Shown: piece by piece, positions 23,280 to 38,050 of the stretch | How the letters are laid out: the number at the start of each line of letters is the position of its first letter | How positions within the stretch are numbered: position 1 is the stretch's first letter | Origin: Hypholoma sublateritium FD-334 SS-4 | Lineage: Eukaryota > Basidiomycota > Agaricomycetes > Agaricales > Strophariaceae | Direction of reading: 5' to 3' | Length of the DNA stretch: 64,000 nt | NCBI GenBank assembly: GCA_000827495.1 | Contig: KN817520.1 | Location: 885,009-949,008, forward strand | The notes under the pieces: model-generated | Database searches by the model: none | The model's input: the letters and a program-made list of their open reading frames with translations, nothing else | What the model was told of the DNA's origin: nothing | Position numbers and translations under genes: made by a program

Positions 23280-24459
23280 ATGGCTCCTCGCAAATTTCCA
23301 AAAGATCTCCCTAAGCTCCCCCTTTCAGCGTTCACTCCTCCCAATACCGGTACTTTGGAGTCCTTCCCTTTGCCCCCAAGCCCCAGCACCCTTCAACCGG
23401 CCAAGGTCATTGACGCCAATGTCATTTCCAAAGACGCGAGCTACAGTCAGTGGAAGAAGGAGGCAGGCCAGGTCCTAGGTAGCAAAATACGAGGTATTGT
23501 ACTCGCCTTGCCCAGCAGCGAGCTCGAGAAGGCGCTTACTGCGTGAGTAATCATAGGCGCTATTATTCCGTCGTTACTGACAAATAGATCAACTCACTTA
23601 GATACAAGTCAAGCTCTAACGACTCTCAGGTTATCTCTTTCACCATTCCCTTCGAGCTAGAAAAGCCGGATCCTGCTATTGAAGCCCTGATCTCTTCTTC
23701 GGGGGTTCCGATCTCGTTATCTACTATCTTCACTAAAGTCTCCCCCGACGCGGTCGAGGGCTTGAGATGGGCGCTCAAAAGTGGTCTATCTGTCGACATT
23801 GACGTGCAAGCAACTCTCTCAGATGATCTACTAGAGGGTTTCGAAGATCTACTAGCCAAGGCGTCTGCTGATCTCCAAACGGTTCCGCCGATCGTACTTT
23901 GTGCGTGTCATTCTGACCTTTCGTGGAATCGTATATTGATGTCAAAATACAGCCAACATTCTACCACCACCTCATGATCTGGACTTGCCAATCGTGAAAC
24001 TCATGAATCATCCTACCTATCTAGCATTCCAGTCACAGGTAGCCGCATTGTCCTTGATCCCCCAAGTCTATGTCAAGTTCCTCCCGCCTTCTTGGGATGC
24101 CCCAACACCACAGACGCCTTTCCCTGGCAGTCCCATCGAAACTGCTGATACACAGCAAATAAATGAATGGAAACGTCGCATCAAGATGTATCGTAAGTCC
24201 GCTCTTATCGTATTCATCATTCAGCTCTGAATATCACTACACTCCAGTTGGGCCAGTTATGGAAGCCTTCGGCTACCAGCGAATTATCTTTGGATCCTCT
24301 CCATCCTCGTCTTCGAAAGGCCCATCTAATGTGGCTGACTGGTACGAGATATCCAGGGAATCGCTCACAGAACTCGGTATTGAGCAGGACTTTGTCGATG
24401 CTGTATTCTACGGCAATGCTGAGAAGGTGTATTCAGGAAAGAAGCAAGATACGGCATAA
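23280..24459 (+). CDS. TIM-barrel amidohydrolase-like protein
   Basis: Four exons: 23280..23542, 23602..23900, 23953..24192, 24248..24459; 337 aa. The N-terminus is Pro-rich (MAPRKFPKDLPKLPLSAF). The middle has alternating strand/helix segments (PIVLSNILPPPHDLDLPIV, IPQVYVKFLPP). Near the end comes GPVMEAFGYQRIIFGSSP, which resembles the late strand of the amidohydrolase-2/metal-dependent hydrolase barrel (family pattern FGxxRxxxGSDxP). The expected metal-binding HxH near the N-terminus is not visible and the last Asp of GSDxP is Ser here, so catalysis is doubtful. Possible role: a non-catalytic or divergent member. No neighbour suggests a pathway. Confidence 0.6.
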
Positions 24460-25071
24460 TATATCAATATAACACTGTCAGATATTCTATAGAAATACCT
24501 CCATTTCGATATCTTTCGTATTGTTTGGTTTTACGTCTGCCGCTCCATCGCGTTATCACTATGAATGGATACATACAATTACGGATGCATTATGTTCTTA
24601 TCGATATGAAAGATAAAACCGAAGTGCGTGTTGGTGCGGTAGTTTGTTTTAAAATTACTAAATAAAGCAATTTCACTATCCGCAAATTACTCATTGTACC
24701 TTTTGTGGGCATAGGCTAAGCGCAGTTGGCATAGCCCGAGCATCCCCACACCCTGGCTACACATGCTCATCATCGACGCCCACCATCTGTCCCGGTTTGT
24801 CCGCATATCAAAGGGGAAAGGGGCTTAAAACGTCTCTTGTTTCTTCAAAAGGCTTCGTTACTTGTTCGTGGCCGCTTCTTGGCCATCTTTGGGCCATCGC
24901 GGTAAATCCACCTGACCAACAATTTCCTTTCTCGTCGCCGTTGCAAGTTGCAACTCCTTTAGAAAGGGCTCGAACTTGGCAATTTAGGCACGGTTACCAC
25001 AAGCCGTTGGCATATAAACCTGCGTGCTGCCTATCCTCCCCTGTCCAACATCTTTCCTGACGCCGACATCG
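24460..25071 (+). promoter_or_regulatory. intergenic region with TATA box
   Basis: Between two same-strand genes. A catataaacc element at 25011-25020 lies about 55 bp before the ATG at 25072 and is a good TATA candidate. The distal part is the 3' region of the amidohydrolase-like gene. Nothing else was identified. Confidence 0.4.
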
Positions 25072-27868
25072 ATGGCGCCTGGCGGGTTCGATGGCGAGAT
25101 CGGTCGCGGAAGACAACGTTCAGGGGACGAGTCTGGGTAAGTTCCGTCCAAGTTTTATTGACTGTGTACTCATCTTACTACCCCGAGCAGAAGCAGCAGA
25201 GAATCCTCGTCAGAGCGACCAGTAAATACATCTAGCATCTCGAAATTCTGGATCTAAATTGTTTTTTATACAGACATCAAATCGAGTCGCCTCGCCGCCG
25301 CTATCAGATGATGGAGATACTCAGATGCAGTCCGTTGCGGATGATGATACCCCACCTCCCGCATCGAGGCCCCTCCTTCGTCAGGCCCTAGGATTTTCTT
25401 CTGCCCAGCCCAAGCAGAGCATTACCACGTATCAGGCTGTGCCGGAGATCGTCCCCGCACGCACCCCCGTGTTCTTACCCGGTCAAGAGGTTCCGATACC
25501 GCTACCTACCCTACCTATACCGGCGGTCCAGGGAGTGCCTGTTACAACCCCACTTAAACCGGGACGGCCTGCCAAAAAGCCCAAAAGAAGTAAGCGACCA
25601 GAGGCATACCCTGGGCAAACATCACGGTTTCGTGTCGAGGCAATCACCCCGGCCTCGAATGTGGATCAGTCTACAGATCCTGGTGCAGACCCTTATGCGT
25701 CAGCGCACCGCGGATCGGTGGACCATGCAACGAACTCTGGCAGTTCCGACTCTCTCACAGCTGGATCTGCCACGGGCTCCGGCAGTGCGACAGCAATTTC
25801 TAGCTCATCCAATCCACTCCGCGCTGCGACGACACCTTCAAACGCATCCAAGCCCCCCACACGGGCGAAAGCACCAGCAGCAAGTCGTGCTGCGCCAATT
25901 GGAACCCCAGCGGTCCCTTTAACAACGGCTCAGAAGAACAGACTAAAATATGAGTCTCATTTGAACAACCAGCGCAATCCAAACTATTCTGAATCCTCGA
26001 CGGCAGCTACTGCTATACAGCATCAAGCATCTACCTCTCGCCCAGCCTCATCGACCAACCGCAGAACTTCTGCTCCTCCAGCGGGCGGCACCAGTACAGA
26101 CTATCACCGATATGAGCATCACTATGAAAGTCGTAGCCCTCCTCAATACCGGGAAAGAGATCATCCGCAAGGCTACGATGGTGCGCCCACAAGTTCCAAT
26201 TATGCCGGGTATTCGGCGGGCAGTCAATGTACGATAGCTTATGTTTGATGGTAAAATTCCGCTGACGCACTATCTTTAGCACAAAGACGGATGAGCAGGC
26301 AACCCCTTAGAATGGTCACCCTTCTTATCCAAGATCTGCGGAGCGGGACGGTTGATCACCAACTCGCAGAAGTAACAGTGCCGCTGAAGGAAAGTGATAA
26401 TCCCAAAGACGCGGGCTACTGGGCCGATGCACAAGATATCGTGAGTGCTCGCTCTCTTTATTATATTTTCTCGCTTTCTCGTGATTTATGGGTGTATGAT
26501 GCAGACGCATCAATTGCAAAATGGACCGTGCAGGATAGACGGTCAGTCACGCTGGGTTTGCGATCCGATTGAGACTAAGTTATTCATCGTTATATCGCTA
26601 GGTCCTGCCAGGGCATATACTCTGCGTGGAAAATATAGACAATTTCTTCTTCGAGTGTCGGCGAACAACGTCGACGAATATATGTCGGCGAATGTCGTTG
26701 TCCATGAAGATAGGACTTTGGATGTCGTGGTTGAAATGGTGGGAATCATCTTACCAGTAGTCAAAATGTTTCTGAAATGTCCATGCAGCTCCCCCCTCCC
26801 GGCGGACCTCCTCCAGCCCCAAAGATACCCCCTGATATAATCGGTCCAAACTATAATTATGAGAGTAGACAAGGACAGGACAGTATGGACGTCGATTCGC
26901 ACTCAGGATCTCGCGGAACAGTGAAGGATAATCGCAAGCGAATCAATTCGCCATCTTTCGATGACTATGATAATCCCAATTCAGGTCAGCCATCTCATCC
27001 AGCAGCGAACAAAACCCCTCGGTATAGCTACTACCAGCATCGTACGCATGAACAAAGTCCCCGTCGTGGAAGCCCAAACTATCCAGGACGGTCAGGAATG
27101 GAGAGCCCAGGACGGGGCCGCCGAAGCATGACACTGGATCAAGCTGAATATACATTCCCCGGTCACACATCCATGACGCCACAGCGCTCTACTCGCTCGC
27201 TCTCTCCTCAACAACGTTCACTTCGCGATACTCGACATGATCTCTCGGACGATGAATCTATGTCACCGAGTCCTGATGGCGAACGATTCATCACAGCCGT
27301 GAGCAAAATTCTGGAGGCTGATCCTACTTGGGTCGATTTCTATAGAGCCAGAGCCACTAGTAAAGTTTCCAATGTGATCAAGGAATATGAATTTGTGACG
27401 AGTAAATGCAATGCCCTCCGGGGCACGAGTGTTCCTGGATTCTCTGAACTTGTTCGAGATGTACGCCCTATTTTTTCAATGGTGATGGAAATTCGGGCTA
27501 ATTTCTGCCATTAGGAACATATAATCAAAGCATTGAAGATCGACGAGACGAATTACCTCGAAAACTGTAACAAGACTATGGACCTCTACCTTCTCTACGG
27601 GAAGCAGGGACACCACCACGAAGATACTAGGGTAATTGAAATGATGAACGATAATTCCCTGCCCAAGGCTGGCTCGAATTTGTACAAGCGCATTCTTCAT
27701 CTGCTGCAAGACTTAGACAAACAATATGGCGGCGTTAACGGGCAAACAGAGGTATCGCGTCAGCGTACCCAACCTCCTCCTCCACACCAACCGGTTGCTT
27801 CGGGATCCGACGCCAACCAAAGTGATCCTCGTCAGGGACCTCGAGGAACCAAAGGAATGTTTGTGTGA
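25072..27868 (+). CDS. large disordered protein of unknown function
   Basis: Eight exons: 25072..25136, 25191..25221, 25274..26228, 26280..26440, 26505..26541, 26602..26738, 26789..27460, 27515..27868; 803 aa. Residues about 30-360 are low-complexity (Pro/Ser/Thr/Ala) with a basic KPGRPAKKPKRSKRP stretch that looks like an AT-hook or nuclear signal. A folded segment follows at about 365-470 (MVTLLIQDLRSG, ARAYTLRGKYRQFLLRVSA, RTLDVVVEM). Another disordered part, rich in SPRRGSP and RSTRSLSP, precedes a helical C-terminal module (DPTWVDFYRARATSKVSNVI, LYLLYGKQGHHHED). I do not recognise a family. The GRP-basic motif suggests chromatin association, which is inference only. Confidence 0.7.
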
Positions 27869-28141
27869 CAATAGAGTACTAGTCTGCTAATGCCTTCAAA
27901 TTTCTATGGACAATGATTCGTTTCTTATGGGATACAAATTCCTTGTGTATAAGCCTTGCACTGTATTTATACCAACTACTGAATCTCTATAACCTGTTTT
28001 GCATGCACAATCATAGTCAGTCCAACAAACGCGAAAATGATAAGATAAAATAAATGTTCAAGCGGAGCCTGAATCTCTGGCGACGCGGTCAGATCCAAAT
28101 CAAGACAAGTCTCGACGCGTATTTCTGCTCACCTAAATCTT

Positions 28142-30215
28142 ATGTCGGGCATCGAACTCATCAATCCCAAGGCAGAGAGCGTGAAGAGAGCGGCTGCTCT
28201 CCAGGTATGCTAGAATGTACTATGCGTGGTTGGACGCTTATCTACCCTGCTCAGGTTAACACCAATGGAGCCATGGGCCTTGCAGGTGTCGTAAAAGGCA
28301 ACTTGGGTCAGTAACTGCATACTGAAAACCGAAGGTGGTCGCTGATTATAAGCTGATATAGGTCCTAGAGGGACTCTTAAAATGCTCGTTGACGGCTCTG
28401 GTCAAATCAAGATGACGAAAGATGGCAAGGTGCTGCTTTCTGAGATGCAAATCCAGAACCCTACTGCCGCTATGATTGCCCGAACAGCAGTTGCACAAGA
28501 CGATCAAGTTGGAGATGGAACGACATCCGTCGTCCTTCTCGTTGGAGAGTTGTTGAAACAGGCAGATCGTTATATCTCGGAAGGCGTGCACCCCACGGTG
28601 ATCGGCCAGGGTTTCGACGTTGCCAAAAAGGCCGCACTTGAAGTGGGCAATGTTTCCTCATCTCAACCTATTCGCAGCTTATATCGTGATATATAGTTCC
28701 TTGACACGTATAAAGTGCCGCAGAAGATGGATCGTGCAACTTTAATCAACATCGCGAACACCTCCTTATCCACCAAACTTAATACCAGTCTCGCCAAACA
28801 ACTTGCTGCTGATGTTGTAGATGCAATTGCAGCCATTCGGCCACGCCCTCCCCCAGCTGGTGCGCAGATAACTTTCTTTTGTTTGCTTTGACCTGACGAT
28901 CTATCAGAGTCGAAGGACCAGTGGAGAGAGCCGATTGATTTGCACATGGTTGAGATCATGAAGATGCAGCACAGAACGGCCTCAGAAACCCAACTCGTTC
29001 GCGGACTTGTGCTTGATCATGGTGCAAGGCATCCTGACATGCCCAAACGCGTAGAAAATGCCTTCGTACTTACCCTCAATGTCAGCTTGGAGTATGAAAA
29101 AACGTACGTGTTTTGATCTCAATGTAGATGCTTATGACCAATCAACGATGCAGCGAAGTAAATTCGGGTTTCTTCTATTCCTCCGCTGATCAGCGCGAAA
29201 AACTTGTTGAATCTGAGCGTCGCTTCCTCGACGCCAAACTTCAAAAAATTGTTGCTCTCAAAAACCTTGTTTGTGATCAAGCAGTCGATTCGAAGGAGAA
29301 GAAGATGGGCTTTGTTATCATCAACCAGAAAGGTATTGATCCCATGAGCTTGGATGTCCTCGCGAAGAATGGTATCTTCGCCCTGCGACGGGCCAAGCGA
29401 CGCAACATGGAGCGGTAAGCACATCCCCCCCAGTCGTCTTAATTCTGTACTAATCCTTCCTAGCCTTCAGCTTGTATGCGGAGGAACTGCCCAGAACTCG
29501 GTCGACGATCTCGCACCTTCAGTACTCGGATGGGCAGGACTTGTCTACGAGCATACTTTGGGCGAAGAGAAGTTCACATTTATAGAAGAAGTCAAGGATC
29601 CCAAATCCGTCACGCTGCTGATCAAAGGTCCCAATCAGCACACTATTGCTCAAATCCAAGATGCCCTCCGCGATGGTCTCCGAGCTGTCAAGAATGCCAT
29701 CGAGGACGGATGCCTTATTCCTGGTGCAGGTGCCTTCGAGGTGGCGTGCTCGGCCCATCTCAGCGGTCCTGTCAAGAAAAACGCCAAAGGACGCGTCAAG
29801 ATGGGCGTTCAAGCGTTTGCCGATGCACTTTTGATCATTCCCAAGACGCTGGCATCAAACGGTGGTTTCGATGTGCAGGACGCCCTGGTGTCCCTCCAAG
29901 TTAGTTGCTCGTTGATCGGATGAGATTGCTAATCTTATGTAAAATTGCTTCAATAGGAGGAACAGGCCGAAGGAAATGTTGTCGGCATTGACCTGCAGTC
30001 AGGCGAGCCCTTTGACCCAACTGTGGAGGGAATCTGGGACAACTACAGGGTGAAGAGGCAGATGCTGCATTCATGGTGAGTTATTCAATCTCTTTTTGAT
30101 TATCAATTGCTCATATGCCTAAAGCTCGGTCATTGCGGTGAACCTCCTGTCCACCGATGAAATTTTGCGCGCAGGGCGCAGTTCGTTGAAATCGGAAGGA
30201 CCAGGCCCTCAATAG
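28142..30215 (+). CDS. CCT6: CCT6, zeta subunit of the cytosolic chaperonin TRiC/CCT
   Basis: Nine exons: 28142..28204, 28255..28306, 28362..28642, 28697..28859, 28908..29103, 29154..29414, 29464..29899, 29957..30075, 30125..30215; 553 aa, the usual chaperonin length. The start [17 protein letters not shown] is typical of the zeta subunit. ATP-site motifs are present: [24 protein letters not shown] (near residue 89), and GAGAFEV in place of the usual GGGxxE. The apical domain has [16 protein letters not shown] folds actin, tubulin and WD-repeat proteins in the cytosol as an eight-subunit double ring. The C-terminus ends in a short [10 protein letters not shown] tail. Confidence 0.95.
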
Positions 30216-30860
30216 AGTTAAAGACATCTGTATCGATTCTTACTTTATCCCATTGATTGATTTCATAATGCAAGTTGGACACTCCTTGATCCGCGTTCTA
30301 AGTAGATCTGCAAACACTGCTTATATCATGATTTACGACGTTGCTTGTTTATGTGAATGTCATGAAGGAAATGCGTATGATTAAGTGCATACTGTACATT
30401 AAGGGAAGAAAAATATAATATCTAATAATACGACAGTTCGAAATGCATTGTAAACGATAATGATAATGCGTTTGAATAAACTTACAAAGCAGCGAGATGC
30501 ACCAAGATGTCAAAAAGAGGATGGATGTGCAAAGACAGCGAATTACAGTTGGTTTTGGTCATAAGAATACATGCGAAGAGTTCATGTTTCCGAAACGTCC
30601 GATGTATCGTCCCAGCCGGCGTGTATGAATGTGGGTGTTGATTCTGAGCTATGAGACGAAAATGCGCTACTTTTGAGCATAGTGTTGTTGGCAGATGCTG
30701 CAGGAAGGATGGGGTATACATGTCGGAGTTTGTGGACAGAGAGGTCATCCAAAACGGCCGACGCGTAGTCGTCTACGTGAGTGCTCAGCGAGCCTTCACT
30801 ATGCAGAGGAGAAAGTATAGGATCCTGCGGGAAAGAGCACGGTCAGCATGTTTCGCTATC
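30216..30860. other. convergent intergenic space CCT6 / SET9
   Basis: 645 bp between stop codons of convergent genes. The sequence is AT-rich near 30390-30480, consistent with polyadenylation regions of both. No ORF, repeat or RNA gene is supported. Confidence 0.4.
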
Positions 30861-33800
30861 TCAAGGGGCAGCGTCGCTGACCTCTTCATCAGCCAAGTAG
30901 GCCTGTTTCTCGGCGATGTCTATCGTAGCCGCAGCATATGACTGCTTCATGCTACCTGCTCGCGCATTCCAGCGGGACTTTGCAAACACGAATGGAGAAG
31001 GTTTGTATGTGAGAGTGGGGACGAAAGAAGTGACGTCTTCCTCTGGCGTGGCGATGTCTGCCGCGAGCGAGTCGACATCGTCAGGGGTCTCGGGATGCTT
31101 CTCATCGTCAGACGAAGAGTCATCGAGGACAACGGGTCCAGCCCAAGCATGCAATGCATACTGCAGGGGATTCGGGTTGGAGAAAAGGCCCCCTCCGCGG
31201 AAGCCAGACATGGGACGGGGCAAAACGCGCTGCACGATCGCCTCATCCTGGCCAACCTGTGCGGAGGTCTTCTTGCGCGGCAGCTCCTCCACATCGTCTA
31301 CGCTATCGTGCGAACGCTTGTTGCTCGCGCGCCCTCCATCAGATTCACTGTTGTCCTCCTTTTCCTCTGCGCGCTTCTTCTGGGCAGAGTTGCAGGACGA
31401 CATCGATCTACCGCGGCGTCTGAACCTATCCTTCCTGCCAAAACGTCCGTTGTTCGATCGAGGCTGGGACAAGACCGCCTTATCCGCGTCTGCGGCGTCT
31501 TCGAGCTTGACTCTGGGAGGTGTGATGAGACGGGGTCGCCCGCGCTTGCGCTTGGGAGGCGCCGGCGCCGGCGGCTCCTCCACCACTACAGGCTCTTCCA
31601 CAGGCTCCGGAGAAGCGACGCGTTTGTTTTTCTTGCTGGCGCTCGAGGAATAGGTCTTGGTCACTTTGGTCTTCTGCAACACAGGCTCCGGTTCCGACTT
31701 TCGGCGTTTGTTAGAACGCGGCTCCTCCTCTTCCTCTTCCTCCACGCGAGCGTGCTTCATGGACTTCCTGGAGTTGGCGGCAGACGCGGACGCAGAAGCG
31801 GCTGCTGCGAGTTTGCGGTCCAGGAAGGACAGTCCTTTATGGGTTACTTTCTTCGTTATGACCTCGACCGGCGTTTCCTCTCGAGGCGTTTCGGAGATCG
31901 CCCCACGAGGTGTAACGCGCGAAGGCCAGGGCCGTTGGTATATAGCGAAATGTCGCAGACACCTATTGTATGCGGATATGAGACCCCGTTACGCGTAGAA
32001 TGAAGGAGAAGCATACCGAGGGCAGTCCTGCTTGACATTCTTTTTCTTTTTGCTAACCTCGGCCCCAAGGCCCCAAACAACCTTGGAATCTACAGCGATC
32101 AACGGCAGAACGTTCGAACACGTGGAGCAGGTGGGCAAGGGCTTTCCGTCAGGTCCATGCGGAATGTCTGGTTTCGGCGATTCCTTGGGAGTCTCCTGCA
32201 CGGCCAGGGAGGGACGCGCGCGCAGCACGCGGGTATCAACCTCCTCCTTCTTGACAGTTTCCTCATCCTTAGTCTTATCCTTGCTCCCGCCTTTCTGGAA
32301 CCTCGCGGCGCGTGGCGTGGCTGTGGGTGTGGGCGTCGCCTTGCCCTTGCCCTTATTGTCGCTTAGCATCATGGAAGATGCAGACCGTGTGAGCCGTTTG
32401 GAGGGCTCTGCGCTGCAGCTGGGAGAGGCATTTGTGGGCTTAGCACTTTTGCCTTTTCCGTCTGGCACCGAAGCAGGTGCTCGTGACTCGGATTTCGCGT
32501 TATGTTGGCGACGGGTAGCGATGATGGAGCGGAACGGCGTAGATTGGTTGCTCTTGGGTGTAGAGCGCCTCGTCGACGACGTCAATTCTGTGAGGGAGGA
32601 CGACAAGGGAGATGCGCCGTCTCTGCGGCTAGGTGTCATGAGGTCGGGTGTGGCATGCTTTGCAGGGCTCGAACCATCAGAAGGCGGGGAAGAAGTTGCC
32701 AGCGATGTCAATTCAGACCCGGTGTCCAGCTCGGCTAGGAGTTCGATTTCGCCATCACCCTGCGGGGTTCCCACCGGATCCTCGTCGTCCTCATTATCGC
32801 TGTCGTCGCTGTCATTCTCTTTAGGTTTAGTAACGGCGTATACACCGCGGCGTGTGCGGCGCTCGTTGATATTCAAATCGGGTTTCTTCTCTGGATGGTC
32901 GCTTTCGGCATCACTTGAAGACGTGTCAGAGTCAGAGTCAGAATCAGATCCCGAACCTGAACTCGAGTCCGAGCTTGATTCTGGTTCGTCGTTGTGATGG
33001 TCGGGAGAGTAGCCCCCCCTACCGTTCTTCTCGCAGGTCTCGCAGAGGCAGTGTCTGTTCTTCTTGCCAACTGAGCGAAGTTAATTAGCTATGCCGATGT
33101 CAACGTAAGATCGGTACTTACAGTAACCGTCGCCATAATGTGCGGTTATTTCTTCGCCTATAGCAATCGGCCTGAGGACTCTAAATGTGATGTATTTACC
33201 CTCACGGAATAATTCACAGTTGTTATCACAGTCATGCTATCGTTCTATATTAGCAAACACATCATAAGACAGCGCATAAGACCCACGTTGACGAATCGGG
33301 CCGGCCCCAAGAACAAGTGGTTTTTCTTCATGGATTTTGAATGAATGACGCTGAAATCGCGGCGGATGTCAGAATTCCTCAGGTCCGTGCGTTTGAGTTC
33401 CTTGTCTTCTTCGTCCGTCAAGTTGGCCATGGAGCCCTTGAGCTCTGTGACGACAGCTCCAACTGCGAGATTGCGTGTCGCCAAGATACATAGCTCGGAC
33501 TTGCCTGTATGGTGGGAGTACCGCGATGTATGCGCTATTTCTATTGAGCCTGACGGGTGATAAAGCTCAAAGTACCGGGAGGCATGGCTGTGAACGGCGA
33601 GCGGACTGTGAGAGAGAGGGGCGTGCCAGGGAGTGTGCAGACTCACGTGGCGAAGGCATTGATCTGCTTTTGGGTATATGACTTGAGATAATAGCGTATA
33701 GGGGAGAGCCTGTGACGGAGAGGAGCGGGTCAACAAGGGCGCGGTGGCGGACGCGGCGAGGTGCCGAGGGCAGGACAAAGCCACGTACTCCAAAAGTTCA

Positions 33801-34163
33801 TCGACGGCGGTCTTAACGACCACGTTCAGCAGACCCTTGGACGTAACCAACTGCAAAAAAACACGCGCCATGAGCCAAGTCGCGTATAGATAGACGGGGG
33901 CAGCGGGGTGCCACGACGGCGGAAATACGCACGCGTCGAACGATTGCCATGAGGGCCTGGGTATCTGTCTTCGGCAGGCGGCGCGAGGAGTCCATCTTGT
34001 GGACAAGGAGAGGCACGGTGCCGGTGCCGAGTTTCTCGACGAGGAGGTGGGAGAGGAAGTCGTCGTCCTTGGAGAGGTCGCGCATGTGCATGATCTTTGT
34101 GGGGCGCCACTCGAGGGCGGAGGAGGCGGACGAGACGCGGGAGGAGGCGGAGGGACGGGCCAT
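30861..34163 (-). CDS. SET9: Set9/KMT5-type histone H4 lysine-20 methyltransferase
   Basis: Seven exons: 33933..34163, 33785..33850, 33647..33681, 33287..33587, 33122..33236, 32017..33070, 30861..31962; 967 aa. The Suv4-20/Set9 signature is plain: an N-terminal helical part, HASRYFELYHPSG, TSRYSHHTGKSELC, IRRDFSVIHS, the substrate/cofactor segment GPARFVNHDCDNNCELF, EEITAHYGDGYFG, and the post-SET zinc cysteines in CLCETC. The SET region spans about residues 110-265. A long tail of about 700 residues is Ser/Asp/Glu-rich with basic patches (PKRKRGRPR, SNKRRK); a CSTCSNVLPL...CPRCLRHF segment in it may bind zinc. The enzyme methylates H4K20 and helps recruit Crb2/53BP1-type checkpoint factors. 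The exon 2 donor (gtggct) is the least certain junction. Confidence 0.92.
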
Positions 34164-34438
34164 GGCGGCGCTGGCCTGGGGACGGGGGTTATGAAGGGGG
34201 CGTTGTGGTGGCGGAAGGAAAGAGCGTGCTGTGCCTTGACCTCCACCGCACCTATCTTGTCGGGAAAAAGACCTCGGACTTAGGTAAGCCCAGTCGCCCT
34301 TCCCACCCTCATTCACGCGCCGCGGCGGCGTTTCAACAATGCATCATTCATGCAGGCGTCATTCGTTTCAACTATACATACATACACAGGTATTTATACA
34401 ACAACGCTCAGAGGCAGTGACAACAGCTATCCAGGCCC

Positions 34439-36480
<2,042 letters not shown>

Positions 36481-38050
36481 GGTGTTCATACAATGGTCAA
36501 CTCCTCGTTCTCTCTACTCAAATCCGAACATACACCGATAGGAATGTTCAGGCGCTGTACTCGTCTCTATTTTAGGTCTTTCTTCAACTCGTTCGGGCAA
36601 GGAAACCAACCGTGATGTACCCTACGGTGTGTTGTCAAAATATGCACTTGGTATACTTGGCTGGCTGTGACTGCTATGCATGGGCGCCCTTATACCCGCT
36701 ATAACTCTTGTCAATTTGCATAGCTCTCGGATGCCAAGATTGGAACACTCCAAAGGCGCCAAATCACCCAAATACCTCTGCCCCCCAGCGAAATCTTTTA
36801 CACCCCAAAACGTACTCTGCGGCGACTGAGCTTTTGACTCGCCTACAGGCAGTTCAGACCTCCTTAGATGTACTTGGAGCAATCTGATGGACTCTCGGAG
36901 TATAGTCTCGGTTGTCTTTCCGACTACAACTATTGTCTGCTGCGCGGAATTCGCCCTATCCGTGTGGCCTTACAAATTGCGATTCCACACATACCCAATT
37001 CAAAAGTGGAATGCTACACACGTGCCTGTCCATATCTCCTTCGACGACTTCGCGCGACGTGGCTGCAAATACACGCAATGTCAGGCTGACCACGTCAAAT
37101 TGGGTCAACATGCACCATTTAGACTCCTGCTTTCTACAAGCACCGTTCTATCAATCCTTCGTTCACCGATGCCGTGATTCGTTCCTTTCTTCATATCGAT
37201 GGGGTATCATTATGCTATTTCAATGCACGGTTCAATGCACGGTAGCTTGTAGCATCATGCTCTCGGCCCCTAAAATACACGTCTTAATTTGCAGCTGCCC
37301 CCGGAAATGCTTGGTATGTGATATTCCGGAACACACGGTACTCCGCCGTTCTGCCTCCTAAATTGCGTCGCTCTTCTTTCCAAAACTGTCGCCCCTATGA
37401 TGGCGACGCTAACCTCCCAGCGCCCACGGGTGTCCAATCTGAATCTTCGTCGAGCCCACAAATATATATCGCGTGGATTTTCTCACTATCCATCTGTCGC
37501 TGTCGCTGCAGCGTGTTCTTTGGTTCTGTGCCCGAGCTCCTCATGAACGTCACCTCCACCATCCTCCCCGCACATTGCACCATTATTTTTGCCCTCCAAT
37601 CGTCAATCGTCAAGAATGTAGCTGCTAACTTGGGCGCAGAAGCGACACCTCGCCTACGCCCCAGCCCGCTGCCGAGCTGTGTGTTTCGTCCACTCGTTGC
37701 ACATGTCTGTGTAGGCCTCTTGTTCGGGGTCGACGTCAAGCACGATAGAGCCTGTAACTGCAGAAGGCGTACTATTCATAGCACGCAGCAAGTACGCACG
37801 GCATGTCGCGGCAAGTTTACGGACTTAGGTATCAAAGTGCAATGCAAATTCGTTCTGATTTGCCCATGCCTACATGCAAATGCTGCGTGGTGCGCTGTCG
37901 CTGGTAGGGTTTGCAGATGACGCAGACATCTTTTTGCGCACGCCAATATGGCGGTATGGTTCAACTTTTGTCCGAGTAGGTGGTGCTGGCCGGGCTTCGT
38001 GCACGTCCCAGGCCTCAGGTTTCGATACACCGTGTTGACATGTGTGCGTT
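36481..38050. other. intergenic, possible gene relic on minus strand
   Basis: No gene can be assembled. A minus-strand frame at 37395-37739 contains EVTFMRSSGTEPK, which recalls the substrate loop of phosphoglucomutases, but the flanks do not match and no splice structure was found. Confidence 0.3.

Noticed and set aside
32032..32997. 321-codon plus-strand open frame
   Set aside because: Antisense to the Ser/Asp/Glu-rich tail of SET9; its Ser/Leu/Val-rich text is the mirror of that tail.
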